This document shows positions 45,982 to 55,792 of a stretch of 64,000 nt of DNA, one piece after another; position 1 is the stretch's first letter, and each line of letters starts with the position of its first letter. The stretch is from positions 62,001 through 126,000 of the forward strand of contig JAAKBF010000154.1 of NCBI GenBank assembly GCA_012656075.1, given 5' to 3'. This DNA comes from Phytophthora hibernalis (Eukaryota > Oomycota > Peronosporomycetes > Peronosporales > Peronosporaceae). The notes beneath the pieces are model-generated. The model was not told the DNA's origin. It ran no database searches and saw only the letters and a program-made list of their open reading frames with translations. A program made the position numbers and the translations under genes.

Positions 45982-47403
45982 CTAAGACTCGTCGTCGCTT
46001 TCAACCTCCTCCTCCTCTTCGTCGCCCTCCTCCTGCTCGCCATCTATGCTGGGCAAAGCGATGATAGCAATGCCATTCTTGACCTTCAACTTTTCCCATC
46101 GGCCAAGGCGGTGCTCTTGGCCAACGCCTGCAAGCAAAAACCGCGCCTTGACATCGAAGCAGAGCCCATTTACGAAGCCCTCCAGCGGGATCGAAGCCAC
46201 GGGGACTAGCGTGCGTCCCTGCAGGTCAGCCTGCCACAACCGAATCTGGCCGTCGCTGGATCCAGACGCAACCAGGTCCGTGCGCGGCATGACCGCCAGA
46301 CTGCTGATCCACTTGCCATCGTGCGCGTTGGCGATCACACTGACAGGCTTCTTGCGTCCGTTAAACCAAAGCGAGAGAGATCCGTCGTCACCACCCGTGA
46401 CATAATACTCGTCCGTGACCATCTTGACGCAGTCCATGGAGCCCGAGTTACCGTAGAACACGAGCTGCGTCTCTTCCGGGATCTTCCACATGCGCACACT
46501 GCGGTCGCGACCGCAGCTCACCACGCGCTCCTTGTACATACTGTCGAGTCCGTTCACCTCGCTCTGGTGGCCGAACAGCGTTTCCACGTATCCCATCTCC
46601 GTCAGGTTCCAGTGCTTGATCGAGCGGTCCATCGAGCCCGAGTACAGCGAGTGCGAGCGCAAGCGGAAGGCCAGCGCCGACACGGCGTCGCGGTGTCCAG
46701 AGAAACTCTCCTGCAGCTCGCCCTTGGCCGCGTCCCACACGCGCACGAGCTTGTCTCGGCCTCCGCTAGCCAGGAACTTGCCATCTGAGCTGGCGGCGAG
46801 CGCTAAGATGCAGCGGTCCTGGTCCGTCTTGACCTTATCCGCAGCCACGTCGTCCTTGGGCAGCTTGAGCTGGCTCTTCTTCTGCGCCGCCAGGTCCCAA
46901 CGTAGCAGCGAGCCGTCCTTGGCCGCCGAGAAGGCTGTCTTGCCGTCTTCCAGCAGACAGAGACTGGTCACAGGCAAGCGGTGACCCTTGAGGAACTTGG
47001 TGGAGTCCGCGTCGAACTCGAAGGCGGCGTAGTCGGCCGCCACCTTCTTGAAGAGCTTGCCCATGGCCTCCAGCGCGTCCTGCTGCAGTCTGGCGCCCAC
47101 GCGGCCCTCGACGCCGTCGTCCTCCTGCTCATCGTCCGTGTCGCCCGTCTCTTGCTCCGTGATCTTGCCCAGATACTCCTTGGCCAGCCGCAGTCGCGTC
47201 TCCTGCGCCGTCTCCTTCTGCTCTTCGTCTTCGTCTTCACTGGCGTCGCTCGCCTGCGCGCTGGCCTCGCTGTCCGACGCGATCACGTCGTTCGAGTCCT
47301 TGCCTGTCTTGCTGCCTGACCAGTCGAAGGCGTCGTCGCCCAGCGCGCGCTTCTTGCGCTGCGGCTGGGCCGAGCCGCGCTTTATCGCTACACGCCGCTT
47401 CAT
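45982..47403 (-). CDS. RRP9: RRP9/U3-55K WD-repeat protein of the U3 snoRNP
   Basis: A single-exon 473-residue protein. A basic, acidic-patched N-terminus (KKRALGDDAFDWS, then EDEDEEQKETAQETRLRLAK and YLGKITEQ) is characteristic of Rrp9. The seven-bladed WD propeller follows with GHRLPVTSLCLLEDG, LASGGRDKLVRVWDAAKG, HSLYSGSMDRSIKHWNL and HQSEVNGLDSMYKERVVSCG. Rrp9 binds the U3 box B/C motif and is needed for 18S rRNA processing in the nucleolus. The tail is acidic (EEGDEEEEEVESDDES). No frame breaks are present. Confidence 0.95.
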   Translation of the reverse strand: MKRRVAIKRGSAQPQRKKRALGDDAFDWSGSKTGKDSNDVIASDSEASAQASDASEDEDEEQKETAQETRLRLAKEYLGKITEQETGDTDDEQEDDGVEGRVGARLQQDALEAMGKLFKKVAADYAAFEFDADSTKFLKGHRLPVTSLCLLEDGKTAFSAAKDGSLLRWDLAAQKKSQLKLPKDDVAADKVKTDQDRCILALAASSDGKFLASGGRDKLVRVWDAAKGELQESFSGHRDAVSALAFRLRSHSLYSGSMDRSIKHWNLTEMGYVETLFGHQSEVNGLDSMYKERVVSCGRDRSVRMWKIPEETQLVFYGNSGSMDCVKMVTDEYYVTGGDDGSLSLWFNGRKKPVSVIANAHDGKWISSLAVMPRTDLVASGSSDGQIRLWQADLQGRTLVPVASIPLEGFVNGLCFDVKARFLLAGVGQEHRLGRWEKLKVKNGIAIIALPSIDGEQEEGDEEEEEVESDDES

Positions 47404-47458
47404 CTCGATATGAATAATGCATTGGTTGGCGGCGCAGCAGCAACTCAGGCTCCAAATC

Positions 47459-47533
47459 CACGCAACTTATCTCCATCACGCAACTTAATTAAACCCGACA
47501 CATTTTTGGTCGGAGCGCTTTTAGTCCGACCAA
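47459..47533. promoter_or_regulatory. Repeats in the 180-bp divergent promoter of RRP9 and the EHD-like gene
   Basis: The 11-mer CACGCAACTTA occurs twice (47459-47469 and 47477-47487). A perfect 9-bp inverted repeat TTGGTCGGA/TCCGACCAA lies at 47506-47514 and 47525-47533 with a 10-nt spacer, near the EHD-like start at 47586. These could be transcription-factor sites; function is not known. Confidence 0.5.
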
Positions 47534-47585
47534 TTACGAGCCCCTTTTCGACGTACCAAAACGTATCATTCATTCCAACAGAATA

Positions 47586-49319
47586 ATGTCCGGCAAGGGC
47601 GAGGCCAATGCGTCTACAGGTACGCGCGAGGTGCTGGTAGCCGGGGAGGTGAACCGCATGATCCAGTCGGAGGTGGGCGCGCTGTACGTGCGACTGGAGG
47701 CGCTGCGCGCGCAGACGCGCTTTCCGTCCTTCGCGCCGGTGAACCTGCCCATGGTGCTGGTGCTGGGCAACCACTCGTCGGGCAAGAGCACCTTCATCAA
47801 CCACATGCTGGGCCAGGGCGTGCAGAAGACGGGGCGCGCACCTACAGACTGCACCTTCACGGTACTCGCTGGAGGCGCGCGGGACGAGCGACTGGACGGC
47901 GCGGCGCTCGTACGCCACGCGCAGTACGGCTTCGGAGACGTGCAGCGGCTCTTTGGTCGGGAATTCGTGTCCCAAGTGGAGCTGAAGGTGGTGGCTGGTA
48001 GTCAACTGCTTGACGAGGGCGGCCTCATAATCGTGGACTCGCCCGGCATGATCGACCCGCCCGGCACGTCGCTGGACCGCACGGACAAGGACCGCGGCTA
48101 CGACTTCAAGCGCGTGGTGCAGTGGTTCGCCGACCGGGCGGACGTGATCCTCGTCATGTTCGACCCGGACAAGCCCGGCACGACGTTCGAGACGCTGGAC
48201 GTGCTCACGAACTCGCTGCAGGGCATGAGCAGCAAGGTGCTGCTCATCTTGAACAAGGTGGACGACTTCCAGACGGTGCACGACTTTGCGCGCGCGTACG
48301 GCGCGCTGTGCTGGAACTTGAGCAAGGTCATCGGACGCAAAGACCTGCCTTTCATCTATACGATGCATGTGCCATGCGAGAATGGGGAATCGCGTCGGTC
48401 GTCGTCGGTGGAGAATGGGGAGCCCGCGTTCAACGTGCCCAAGATGCTGGAACATGAATTTGACGGGATTCGAGGCGAAGTGATCCGCGAGGTGGAACGA
48501 GCTCCTGACCGCGCGACGGACAATATCTTGAACTTGTTGAAGGCCACGGCGTTGAGGCTCAAGATGCACATGACGCTGGTTGAGGCCTGTCGAAAGGAGT
48601 ACCTGGACTTGCGTACGTTCTGGAAGCGCGCACAGATCGCGGGCATTGTCGCGGGAGTGGGCTTCACTGCGTTTTATTTGATTCGCACGGTGGGATCGAG
48701 TGCCCCGTTGGAAACGTTGTCGGCTGCGGATTTAGGGTCTTCGACGTCTCCAGCAGCTTCGTCTGCGGCATCGACGTCAAGCTCAGCCCCCGTGAAGCCC
48801 TCCGGAGCGAGCAACGCTTGGGAAAATAACTGGTCGAAGCAAGTGGCACGTTCCCGCTCGCTGTTCAAGTTCAGCACATTTTTCAAGATTGTGATCTCGT
48901 CTTGCACGTCGAACCTTGCGCTTTGGAAGGCATCCGTACTGAACCTTGATTTTAAGCGTGAAAGCGTGCTGCAGTGGCTCCCAAATACGTTCCAGCGAGT
49001 GTACAGTCCACTTCTGTGCAAATCTGATCGTGCACATGACGAAACCATGGCGCAGTGGAATGCTGTGCTGCCGGGTCTTGAGCTGGCTCTGTCATCTACG
49101 CCTCTTGAAGAATTCCCTATCATTGACACGAAGCACAAGTCATTCTTGGATGACGTGCTGAACCTGCACGTCCCTCGCCTGGATCGTTGTGTGCGCGATC
49201 GCACTGGGGACGATCATGCTTACCTGCGCTTCAAGCACCACATCAAGCCTGGGTCAAGCAAGACGGAAGTGTCAACCAGGTCTGATGTGAAGGTAGTTGC
49301 AGCAACAGAGTCAAAGTGA
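47586..49319 (+). CDS. Dynamin-superfamily GTPase, EHD-like, with a membrane helix and no EH domain
   Basis: A 577-residue single-exon protein. The GTPase domain has the P-loop GNHSSGKST (residues 61-69), the G3 motif DSPG (151-154) and NKVD (223-226). The flanks are distinctly EHD: DRGYDFKRVVQWFADRADVI, then FDPDKPG and ARAYGALCWNLSKVIGR. A hydrophobic segment IAGIVAGVGFTAFYLIRTVG (near residue 360) and a Ser/Ala-rich linker follow. EHD proteins form ATP-driven rings that bend endosomal membranes. Here the C-terminal EH domain is replaced by a lineage-specific region of about 190 residues. The first 1,000 bp have very high third-position GC; the 3' third is less biased. Confidence 0.85.
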   Translation: MSGKGEANASTGTREVLVAGEVNRMIQSEVGALYVRLEALRAQTRFPSFAPVNLPMVLVLGNHSSGKSTFINHMLGQGVQKTGRAPTDCTFTVLAGGARDERLDGAALVRHAQYGFGDVQRLFGREFVSQVELKVVAGSQLLDEGGLIIVDSPGMIDPPGTSLDRTDKDRGYDFKRVVQWFADRADVILVMFDPDKPGTTFETLDVLTNSLQGMSSKVLLILNKVDDFQTVHDFARAYGALCWNLSKVIGRKDLPFIYTMHVPCENGESRRSSSVENGEPAFNVPKMLEHEFDGIRGEVIREVERAPDRATDNILNLLKATALRLKMHMTLVEACRKEYLDLRTFWKRAQIAGIVAGVGFTAFYLIRTVGSSAPLETLSAADLGSSTSPAASSAASTSSSAPVKPSGASNAWENNWSKQVARSRSLFKFSTFFKIVISSCTSNLALWKASVLNLDFKRESVLQWLPNTFQRVYSPLLCKSDRAHDETMAQWNAVLPGLELALSSTPLEEFPIIDTKHKSFLDDVLNLHVPRLDRCVRDRTGDDHAYLRFKHHIKPGSSKTEVSTRSDVKVVAATESK

Positions 49320-49388
49320 AAGCGACATCACACAAAGAAGTTCCCAGAACCCAGAGTATTGATGTTGATACGGATATGCATCCGCCAC

Positions 49389-50420
49389 TTAAAGATAAAA
49401 CATGCCATTCTGGGCGTTGTCGTGCACGTCCGTAAACTCGAAGCTGGAGTGGTCGGAGGCACCAGAGTTCTCGTTCAAAAAGATGTCAGCGCGTTCCGCA
49501 GCTAAGTGCGCATACTGCACCGGTGAGGGAGCGACACGGAGCGAGTGCAGCGCGCGAACGTGTAGCACAGATTGTACGTTAGGCGATAAATGTCCTCCAC
49601 AGACATGGCGTTTTCATCCTGCAGCATGGTGTAGTGGTAGGGCACACTCGTGCCTTGGATGCTGCTGTGACCGTAGAGGAAAAATCAAATCGATAACGCC
49701 AGAGTCAATCACTGTTCCAGGACGCACATTGCCCTTGCGGTCAGCGTCACCCTTGTTCACCGGAAACGCACGCGTGTGGTGGCGCTTATTCACTATGATA
49801 AACGTGATGGGCGACGTCTTCCCTCGAAATCATCTTGAAGGCCTTGCGAAGAGCGCGCATCTCGGCCTCCAAAATATGCTGGTACCGCCCCTCGCTCACA
49901 CCATCACGGTAGTAGACAACGTGTTCCGGCTTGCGGTTCGTGCTCTTGTAAAACGCCAACAACAGATCGCGCAGCATGTGCGGCAACTTCTGGATATCGC
50001 TGGAAGCCTTTTGCGCAGCCACTCGAGCAGCATACTTTGCCGAGTAGCGATCCAGGAAGCAACGACAGAAGAGATCAAAGGTCGTGTGTGGGTGCTCCAC
50101 ATGAGCGCCGATTATAATCGTGGGTGTGGCGCTAACCAACGGTAGTTCTTCGCGCAGTACTGCGGCTTTGCGCTGCAAACGTTCTTGGATACGATGCATT
50201 GACTGATAATGCCCAACACCGTGTCCGACATGTATTTGATGCACCGGTACGATTTTTCGTCCGTGTCTTGCTTAAAGGGTTAATCACCAGTTGCGGAGGC
50301 CCCCTGTTGCGCGACTTCAACTCCTGAAACACATTTCCATGAGCTCTTCGACCTGCGAATCAGGGTACTGGTCCATGTGAACTATGTGCGGACTGCTGTA
50401 CAACCAGCGAAACGACTCCG
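49389..50420 (-). pseudogene. Argonaute relic: decayed MID/PIWI portion
   Basis: The minus strand carries collinear PIWI-domain fragments in changing frames. In order they are CFRS/FQELKSRNRGPPQLVI, SYRCIKYMSDTVLGIISQC, TIIIGAHVEHP, RYSAKYAARVAAQKAS, EHVVYYRDGVSEG, FIIVNKRHHTRAFPVNKGD, YGHSSIQGTSVPYHYTML and QYAHLAAERAD, ending NAQNGMFYL at 49389. Argonautes load small RNAs and cleave targets. At least six frame changes occur in about 1 kb, including a loss of sequence near 50140. The first catalytic Asp (normally GADVTHP) reads His (GAH, codon CAT). N, PAZ and most of MID are missing. Unlike other broken genes here this one is truncated and mutated, so I call it a pseudogene; sequencing error may add some of the breaks. 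Confidence 0.75.
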
Positions 50421-50582
50421 GCAGCTTCCGCCGCAGTCGTCTGGGAGAAGCCGATGTTCTTATTGGCCAACCTCAAAGAAATGCGGCAGTTCCTGGAACT
50501 GTCAATTTCTGTCCGCTTAGTAATCTCAAGTGTGTATTATCGGTTACCACTTTCAGTTTCCAAATCCTTAAAGTAGTGCGGA

Positions 50583-53500
50583 ATGGACTCGAGTCGCTTC
50601 CAGGCGGGCAGCGGCGACGTGCTGAGCCACTTCGCGCGCCTCGCGACGCCCACCGGAGATCGGAAGAAGACCTCAATCCCTCGACAGGAAGCTCCGAAGG
50701 TGCTGGACGACTTTGTGCTAGACAACCAGACGGAGAGCAGCGACCGCAGCAGCGACTTCAGCGCCGAGACGGCGGAGCCCAAGGCTGGTGTCCTGGGCTT
50801 CTCTCCGCCGCGTCACAGCCTCCAGAAGTCGCGTAGAGAGACGAAGGACACGACTGCAGCGTTTAGGACCTCCAGTTCGAGCTACAGATCGAGTTACAGG
50901 GCAGAACGTCCAGTGGAGACGGAGGAAGAGGAGAATTACTCGCCTGTGTCCGTATCGGTGCAGTTTCTTATGAGTAGGCACCCCGAGGAAGAGGAGAGAG
51001 TGCTGAACACCAAGTCGGACAGGGACAAGGCCTATTTGTACAAGAAGGTAGGAGGAGAGGAGTATTGGTAGTGTTTTTACTTTAATGCTGATTTTTTTGT
51101 GCTGTAGAGGTATACGGACACGTACGAGCACGCGGTGGCGTTACTGAAGCATGCGGCGACGTTGGAGCGGGAACGGACTGATAAACAGTCGGATCTCGAG
51201 TACTTGCGGTCCACGATCATAACGCAGACGCAGATTATCAACACGATGAGTGATCAACAGGTAGGTGGTGTAAATTGCTGCTGTATTTTTAGGTGACTAT
51301 GTTACTAATTGATATTTGACAGCATCCGACGGAGCCAACGGACTATCAGCAGGAGAAAAAGATACAGGCGCTGTGCCGCGAAGTCACCGGTCTGGTGATG
51401 CAGTTGGGCCAACGGGATACTTTGATCAATAGTCTCCATGAAGAGCGGGATCGGTCCGCGAGGGTGATCAACGAGCTAAAGTTGTCGCAGGGTCTGAGCT
51501 CCAGCAATACGAGCGAAGCAATGCAATCTACAGGTGGGTTTCCAGGCATGGAGCTGAAGCTTGAAGCTGCATTTCGAGAAAAGATGGAAGCTCTGGAGCG
51601 CGAATCGAGAGTCACCACGCAATTGAGAGATCTGCAGCTGTTGTATGAGAAGTGCGAAGCTGCTAGGTCTGCGCTGTCTGATGGGCTGGATCGAGCAGAA
51701 GAGCAAACCACTGCGCTACACGCTCAGTGGGTCGAGGAAAAGAAGGGCTTGCTTGCTTCAGTGAAAAAGGACGACCAGAAGTCAGCCAAATTCGCAGCAG
51801 AGTGTGAGTTATTGCGCAAAGATAATGAGAGTCTGAAGGCTTCCTCCCGCCAGTCGTCGGAGAACGAGAAGAAGAATCGTGCGACCATGGAGACCCAGCG
51901 GCAAGCTGCCGAGAGATTTAAATCGAAAATTGCACAGCAAGAATCGGAGCTGAACGAATTGCGATCGCAGCTGACTGTGCTCAAGGAAAAGGGCTAAGGA
52001 TAAGCACGCTCGAAAACGATTTGTCAGGCGCAAGAGAGAAACTCCGACGCTGCTTGATGCATGTGGATAAACTTGAGGAACGTCTCGAGCAACGAGAAGA
52101 AGAGATGCAAGCTGTCAAAATGCAATTCCAGGAGCGAGCTGTCCTCTTGGAGCAGAGCGTCTTTAATGCTGAAGTAGTCCGACGAAGCCTCCATAACAAG
52201 GTATGTCACTCTACACTCGAAATAGTGGACTCTTCCGACTAAAGTTGTTGCGTGAAATGCAGGTGATGGAACTGAAAGGAAACATTCGCGTCTTCTGCCG
52301 CGTCCGTCCAGTTCTGCAACACGAACTCGGAAACTCCCGGAACGAGGAGGTAAAGCCTTCGCTTATTTTCTTTTGGGTTGGATGATTGCTGATACAAACG
52401 CGTACACGTAGATCTTTGGGTTTCCTGATTACCGCGGGGAGCGGAGGCAAATTGAACTTAGTGCGAACCCGAAGTCTCACATTGGCTACGGGCAAAATGG
52501 AGTGAGAAGCGTTGTCAAGAAGTACAACTTCGACTTCGATCTTGTATTTGACAGCAAATGCTCCCAAGAAGACGTTTTCCTGGAGGTGTCTGCGTTGATC
52601 CAGTCTGCATTGGATGGGTACAACGTGTGCATTTTCGCCTACGGTCAAACTGGGTAAGCTTAATACTGGAGTTTTGAGAAAATGCTAGATTACATAACTG
52701 ACCAATGTTTGAATGAAATAGTTCCGGAAAGACTTACACGATGCAAGGGAGGGAAGAGGATGCCGATGCTGAGCTGATGGAGCCCTCTCCGGATATGGGA
52801 ATTGTTGGTCGAGCTATTTCTCATATCTTCGCGAGTATCGAGGACTTGCGTTCAAGTGGATGGGATTTCAGCGCTAGTCTCGAGCTAGTAGAAATTTACA
52901 ATGAAACCTTGCGCGATCTGCTCGCACCTGCTACGGTAAGACCACTGCGTATGCAGGAACGTATGCTTATCTGGTGCTAATTCGTCTACTGTCTATTCCC
53001 CAACTGCGTAGTCCACCGACAAGATTGATCTCCGATTAGATAGCGATGGAAAGGTTGTTATGGTGAACTCATGCATTCATGAGGTTAAGAACGACCAGGA
53101 CGCATGGGATCTTCTCCGGGAGGCGATGTTCAAAAGGTCAACGAAGTCTACCAAAATGAATGACCGATCTTCTCGCAGTCATTGTGTCATCACATTTAGG
53201 TACGTATTTCTGCGTGTTATCAGTGATATCTTATGTACTTGCGTATTTGGGGCCCTAACTACTGATTGTAATTCAGGCTAAACGGGGTGAATTCACTGAC
53301 TGGTGACCAACGGACAGGCATCATCAACTTGGTGGACCTAGCAGTACGCTTAAATTATACTATTGGTTTTGTACTGGCATGCACAATACTTACAGAGTTA
53401 TTGTTTCGCAGGGATCGGAGCGCCTGTCAAAGTCGGGAAGTGACAGCAACAGGGAACTTCTGAAGGAAGCCACATCAATTAACAAAAGCCTTTCAGCGCT

Positions 53501-53826
53501 TGGCAATGTAATATGCGCCCTCGCGAAGAAGGTAAGTGTTCAATCTACTGAGCATCGTTACCTATAAGATCATTTTAGAAACTAACACGGTTGATGTCTG
53601 TCGTTATCCCTTTTGTTGAATGAAGTCGACACATGTTCCATTCCGTGACTCAAAGCTGACACACTTTCTGAGCTCCTCACTCGGCGGAGACAGCAAGACG
53701 CTCATGATCTGCAACTTGTCGCCACTGGGAGTACACCGTGATGAAACGCTAAACTCACTGCGGTTCGCCAAAATGGTCAACTCCTGCGAGATCGCCTACC
53801 CGTCCATGGTATCCAGCCGATCATAG
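50583..53826 (+). CDS. Kinesin-14 (minus-end directed, C-terminal motor)
   Basis: Ten exons: 50583-51047, 51108-51260, 51323-52200, 52263-52349, 52412-52653, 52722-52935, 53012-53199, 53277-53343, 53412-53531 and 53627-53826. A disordered N-terminus and long coiled coil precede the motor. The neck MELKGNIRVFCRVRPVL is diagnostic of kinesin-14. The P-loop is FAYGQTGSGKTYTMQG (split by an intron after TG), switch I NDRSSRSH, switch II LVDLAGSERLSKSG, and the microtubule-binding region STHVPFRDSKLTHFL. Kinesin-14s crosslink spindle microtubules and move to minus ends. A frame change at the GGG run 51991-51993 is repaired by one G (giving KEKGLRISTLEND). Confidence 0.93.
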
Positions 53827-54113
53827 ATACTAGGGTGGTTCAACGCAAAATGTTCATAGACGCTTTTGCTCTGGGGGCACAACTACTGTGTACATACAAC
53901 TACTGTAAATCTGTAGACGACTTAACCAAAGAACGGGGTGGGTATGTAGGTATCTGTGGTCCATGCGGCAAATGTACTAACGTTACCGGTACTACTACAC
54001 AATACTTCTTACTTTTGATGAACGTTCGCCACGACAGCGGTCATTCATCTTTCACCTTTCGGATTCTCAAGCCACCAGCAAGGCCTTGGTTCATTACATA
54101 CTGCATATATTGT
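53827..54113. other. Intergenic stretch between convergent kinesin and PX genes
   Basis: About 290 bp between the kinesin-14 stop and the stop of the membrane/PX gene. A plus-strand frame here is open but has no recognisable content; it probably holds two 3' UTRs. Confidence 0.4.
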
Positions 54114-55557
54114 TCATAATCGTGAATTTGAATGGTACGACCGCACAGACGCGATGTCGTCCACGTATTCCTAGATTAAAGGACATGGCACAACAAAGCC
54201 GTGAGAAAGCTATTCAAATGCAAGCAAAGCATTTTTCGAAAGAGCATATTTTGTATCCGTACCATTTCGAGGAACTCCCATAGCGCTTGTGATGCGTACG
54301 GAGCCAACATGGGATGATGCAGTACCTGCTTCATATACATTTCTAGCTGGGACTTGAGTGATCGCGGACGATCCTTCCACGATATTAATTTCCTGTCGTC
54401 ATATTCTTCAGGGGGAGTGGGCAATCAGCTTGAACTTGCTCGGGAAGCTACGGCGTTCAAAACGATAACGAGATTAGTACGCAAACCACAAAGCGGCGAC
54501 ACAAGACGCATTCCCATACCTCCTCATGCAACGCCGCAAAATCACTATAAGGCCGTCGAAGGGTCCAGTGATCTTCGTCAGTCTGTACGACAATCTTGAA
54601 GGCGACGAATTGCACATTTCCCAAATTGAAGACGTGGTGGATGGAATCGTGATGTCAAGCATTGGTCTCTCCTCAGCGCTTTTGACTGACGGCTGCTCAG
54701 TGAATCAAAGTCAGCCTCACAGGATGCACACGAAGCTGCAACAGCACGTACATGTGTTATAAGCTCCCAGTCCTTGAACGAGCCGTACAGGGAGGTGGGC
54801 GGTTGATGGTTCGACGAATTGAGATACGCTGACGGCGTGTTCATTTCTGTCGGGTACGCGATGAAATCCGGGGTGACAGTAGTGGGCTTGATAAACAGGA
54901 AGAGGACAAGAATCACAGAAGCAGCGTAGCAAACGCCACTAAACACTATGCTGGCCATGAACCCCACATCATTGTCGTTCATACTCGACATCCCAGCGAA
55001 CTGTTGGTTCACGACGAGGAAGAGCGTGGCGTCGATCCATTTGACCAGCCAGAAGAGCCGCAAATACAGCGACGGCGTCAACCCGCGACGATATTCCATC
55101 CACAAGATGCTCGAAGACGTCCCCTGCATCCTCCCAGTCAGCTATGACACACTACCACCACCACTCAACACCTACCCAAACCAGCGTCTCCATCATAGCA
55201 ACCACGTTCTGCTGATCACGACCAAACGGTCGATGGTACATCAACCACGAACAGAAAATCTCCTGGTACAGCCACTGCAAACCGTTCAGCAGGAACAACG
55301 TGAACGACGCCGCCAACTTCCCGCAGAACTGGTAACAACAACAAGTCAATATTTTCTATCTCCAATTGCAGCAACAGTTAATGGCACCGTACGTCCATTG
55401 GGAACGCGATCTCGGATAAATAAGTCATGGGTTTCGGTGCCAATACACGCGAACCATAGACGACGCCAATGAACAGGAACATCGCGTCTAATGCCAGCAA
55501 GATCGCCTGCACAGTCGATACGCTGTGGTCGTCCGGTAGCTCCTGGCTTGGTGACAT
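54114..55557 (-). CDS. Five-helix membrane domain (ABCC TMD0-like) fused to a PX domain
   Basis: Exons 55393-55557, 55176-55328, 54520-55123, one near 54280-54430, and a last short one to 54114. Five membrane helices: VQAILLALDAMFLFIGVVYG, KLAASFTLFLLNGLQWLYQE, VVAMMETLVWGTSSSILWM, RLFWLVKWIDATLFLVV and MASIVFSGVCYAASVILVLF. The stretch MEYRRGLTPSLYLRLFWL strongly recalls TMD0 of MRP/ABCC transporters. A linker follows, then a PX domain (VQFVAFKIVVQTDEDHWTL, RRPYSDFAALHEE, FPSKFKLIA, SLKSQLEMYMKQVLHHPML) that should bind phosphoinositides. The protein then ends (EYVDDIASVRSYHSNSRL), with no ABC core. Frames near 54687, 54625 and 54411-54415 need one base each in homopolymers. Confidence 0.72.
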
Positions 55558-55792
55558 CCCGCCATCTCTGCGTGAGCCGCACTATAAAGATAAAACACTG
55601 ATAGAAACACCCCCAGCGTTGGCAGAGACGACTGCGACCCATGTCTATTGCCCAGATGACTATGACGGCGGAAAAGTGAGCCATTTTGGAATGCACGTCG
55701 GTGATTGGCTGGAAATGATTTGGTTTAGTCGAATTTTAGTGTAGCCATGTCGTGCGAAGGGACATCTTACGGTCTCAGTTTCGTTTTCAGCC

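Noticed and set aside
47445..48569. 374-codon minus-strand frame opposite the EHD-like GTPase
   Set aside because: Same cause: antisense of a GC3-biased gene, with no recognisable domain.
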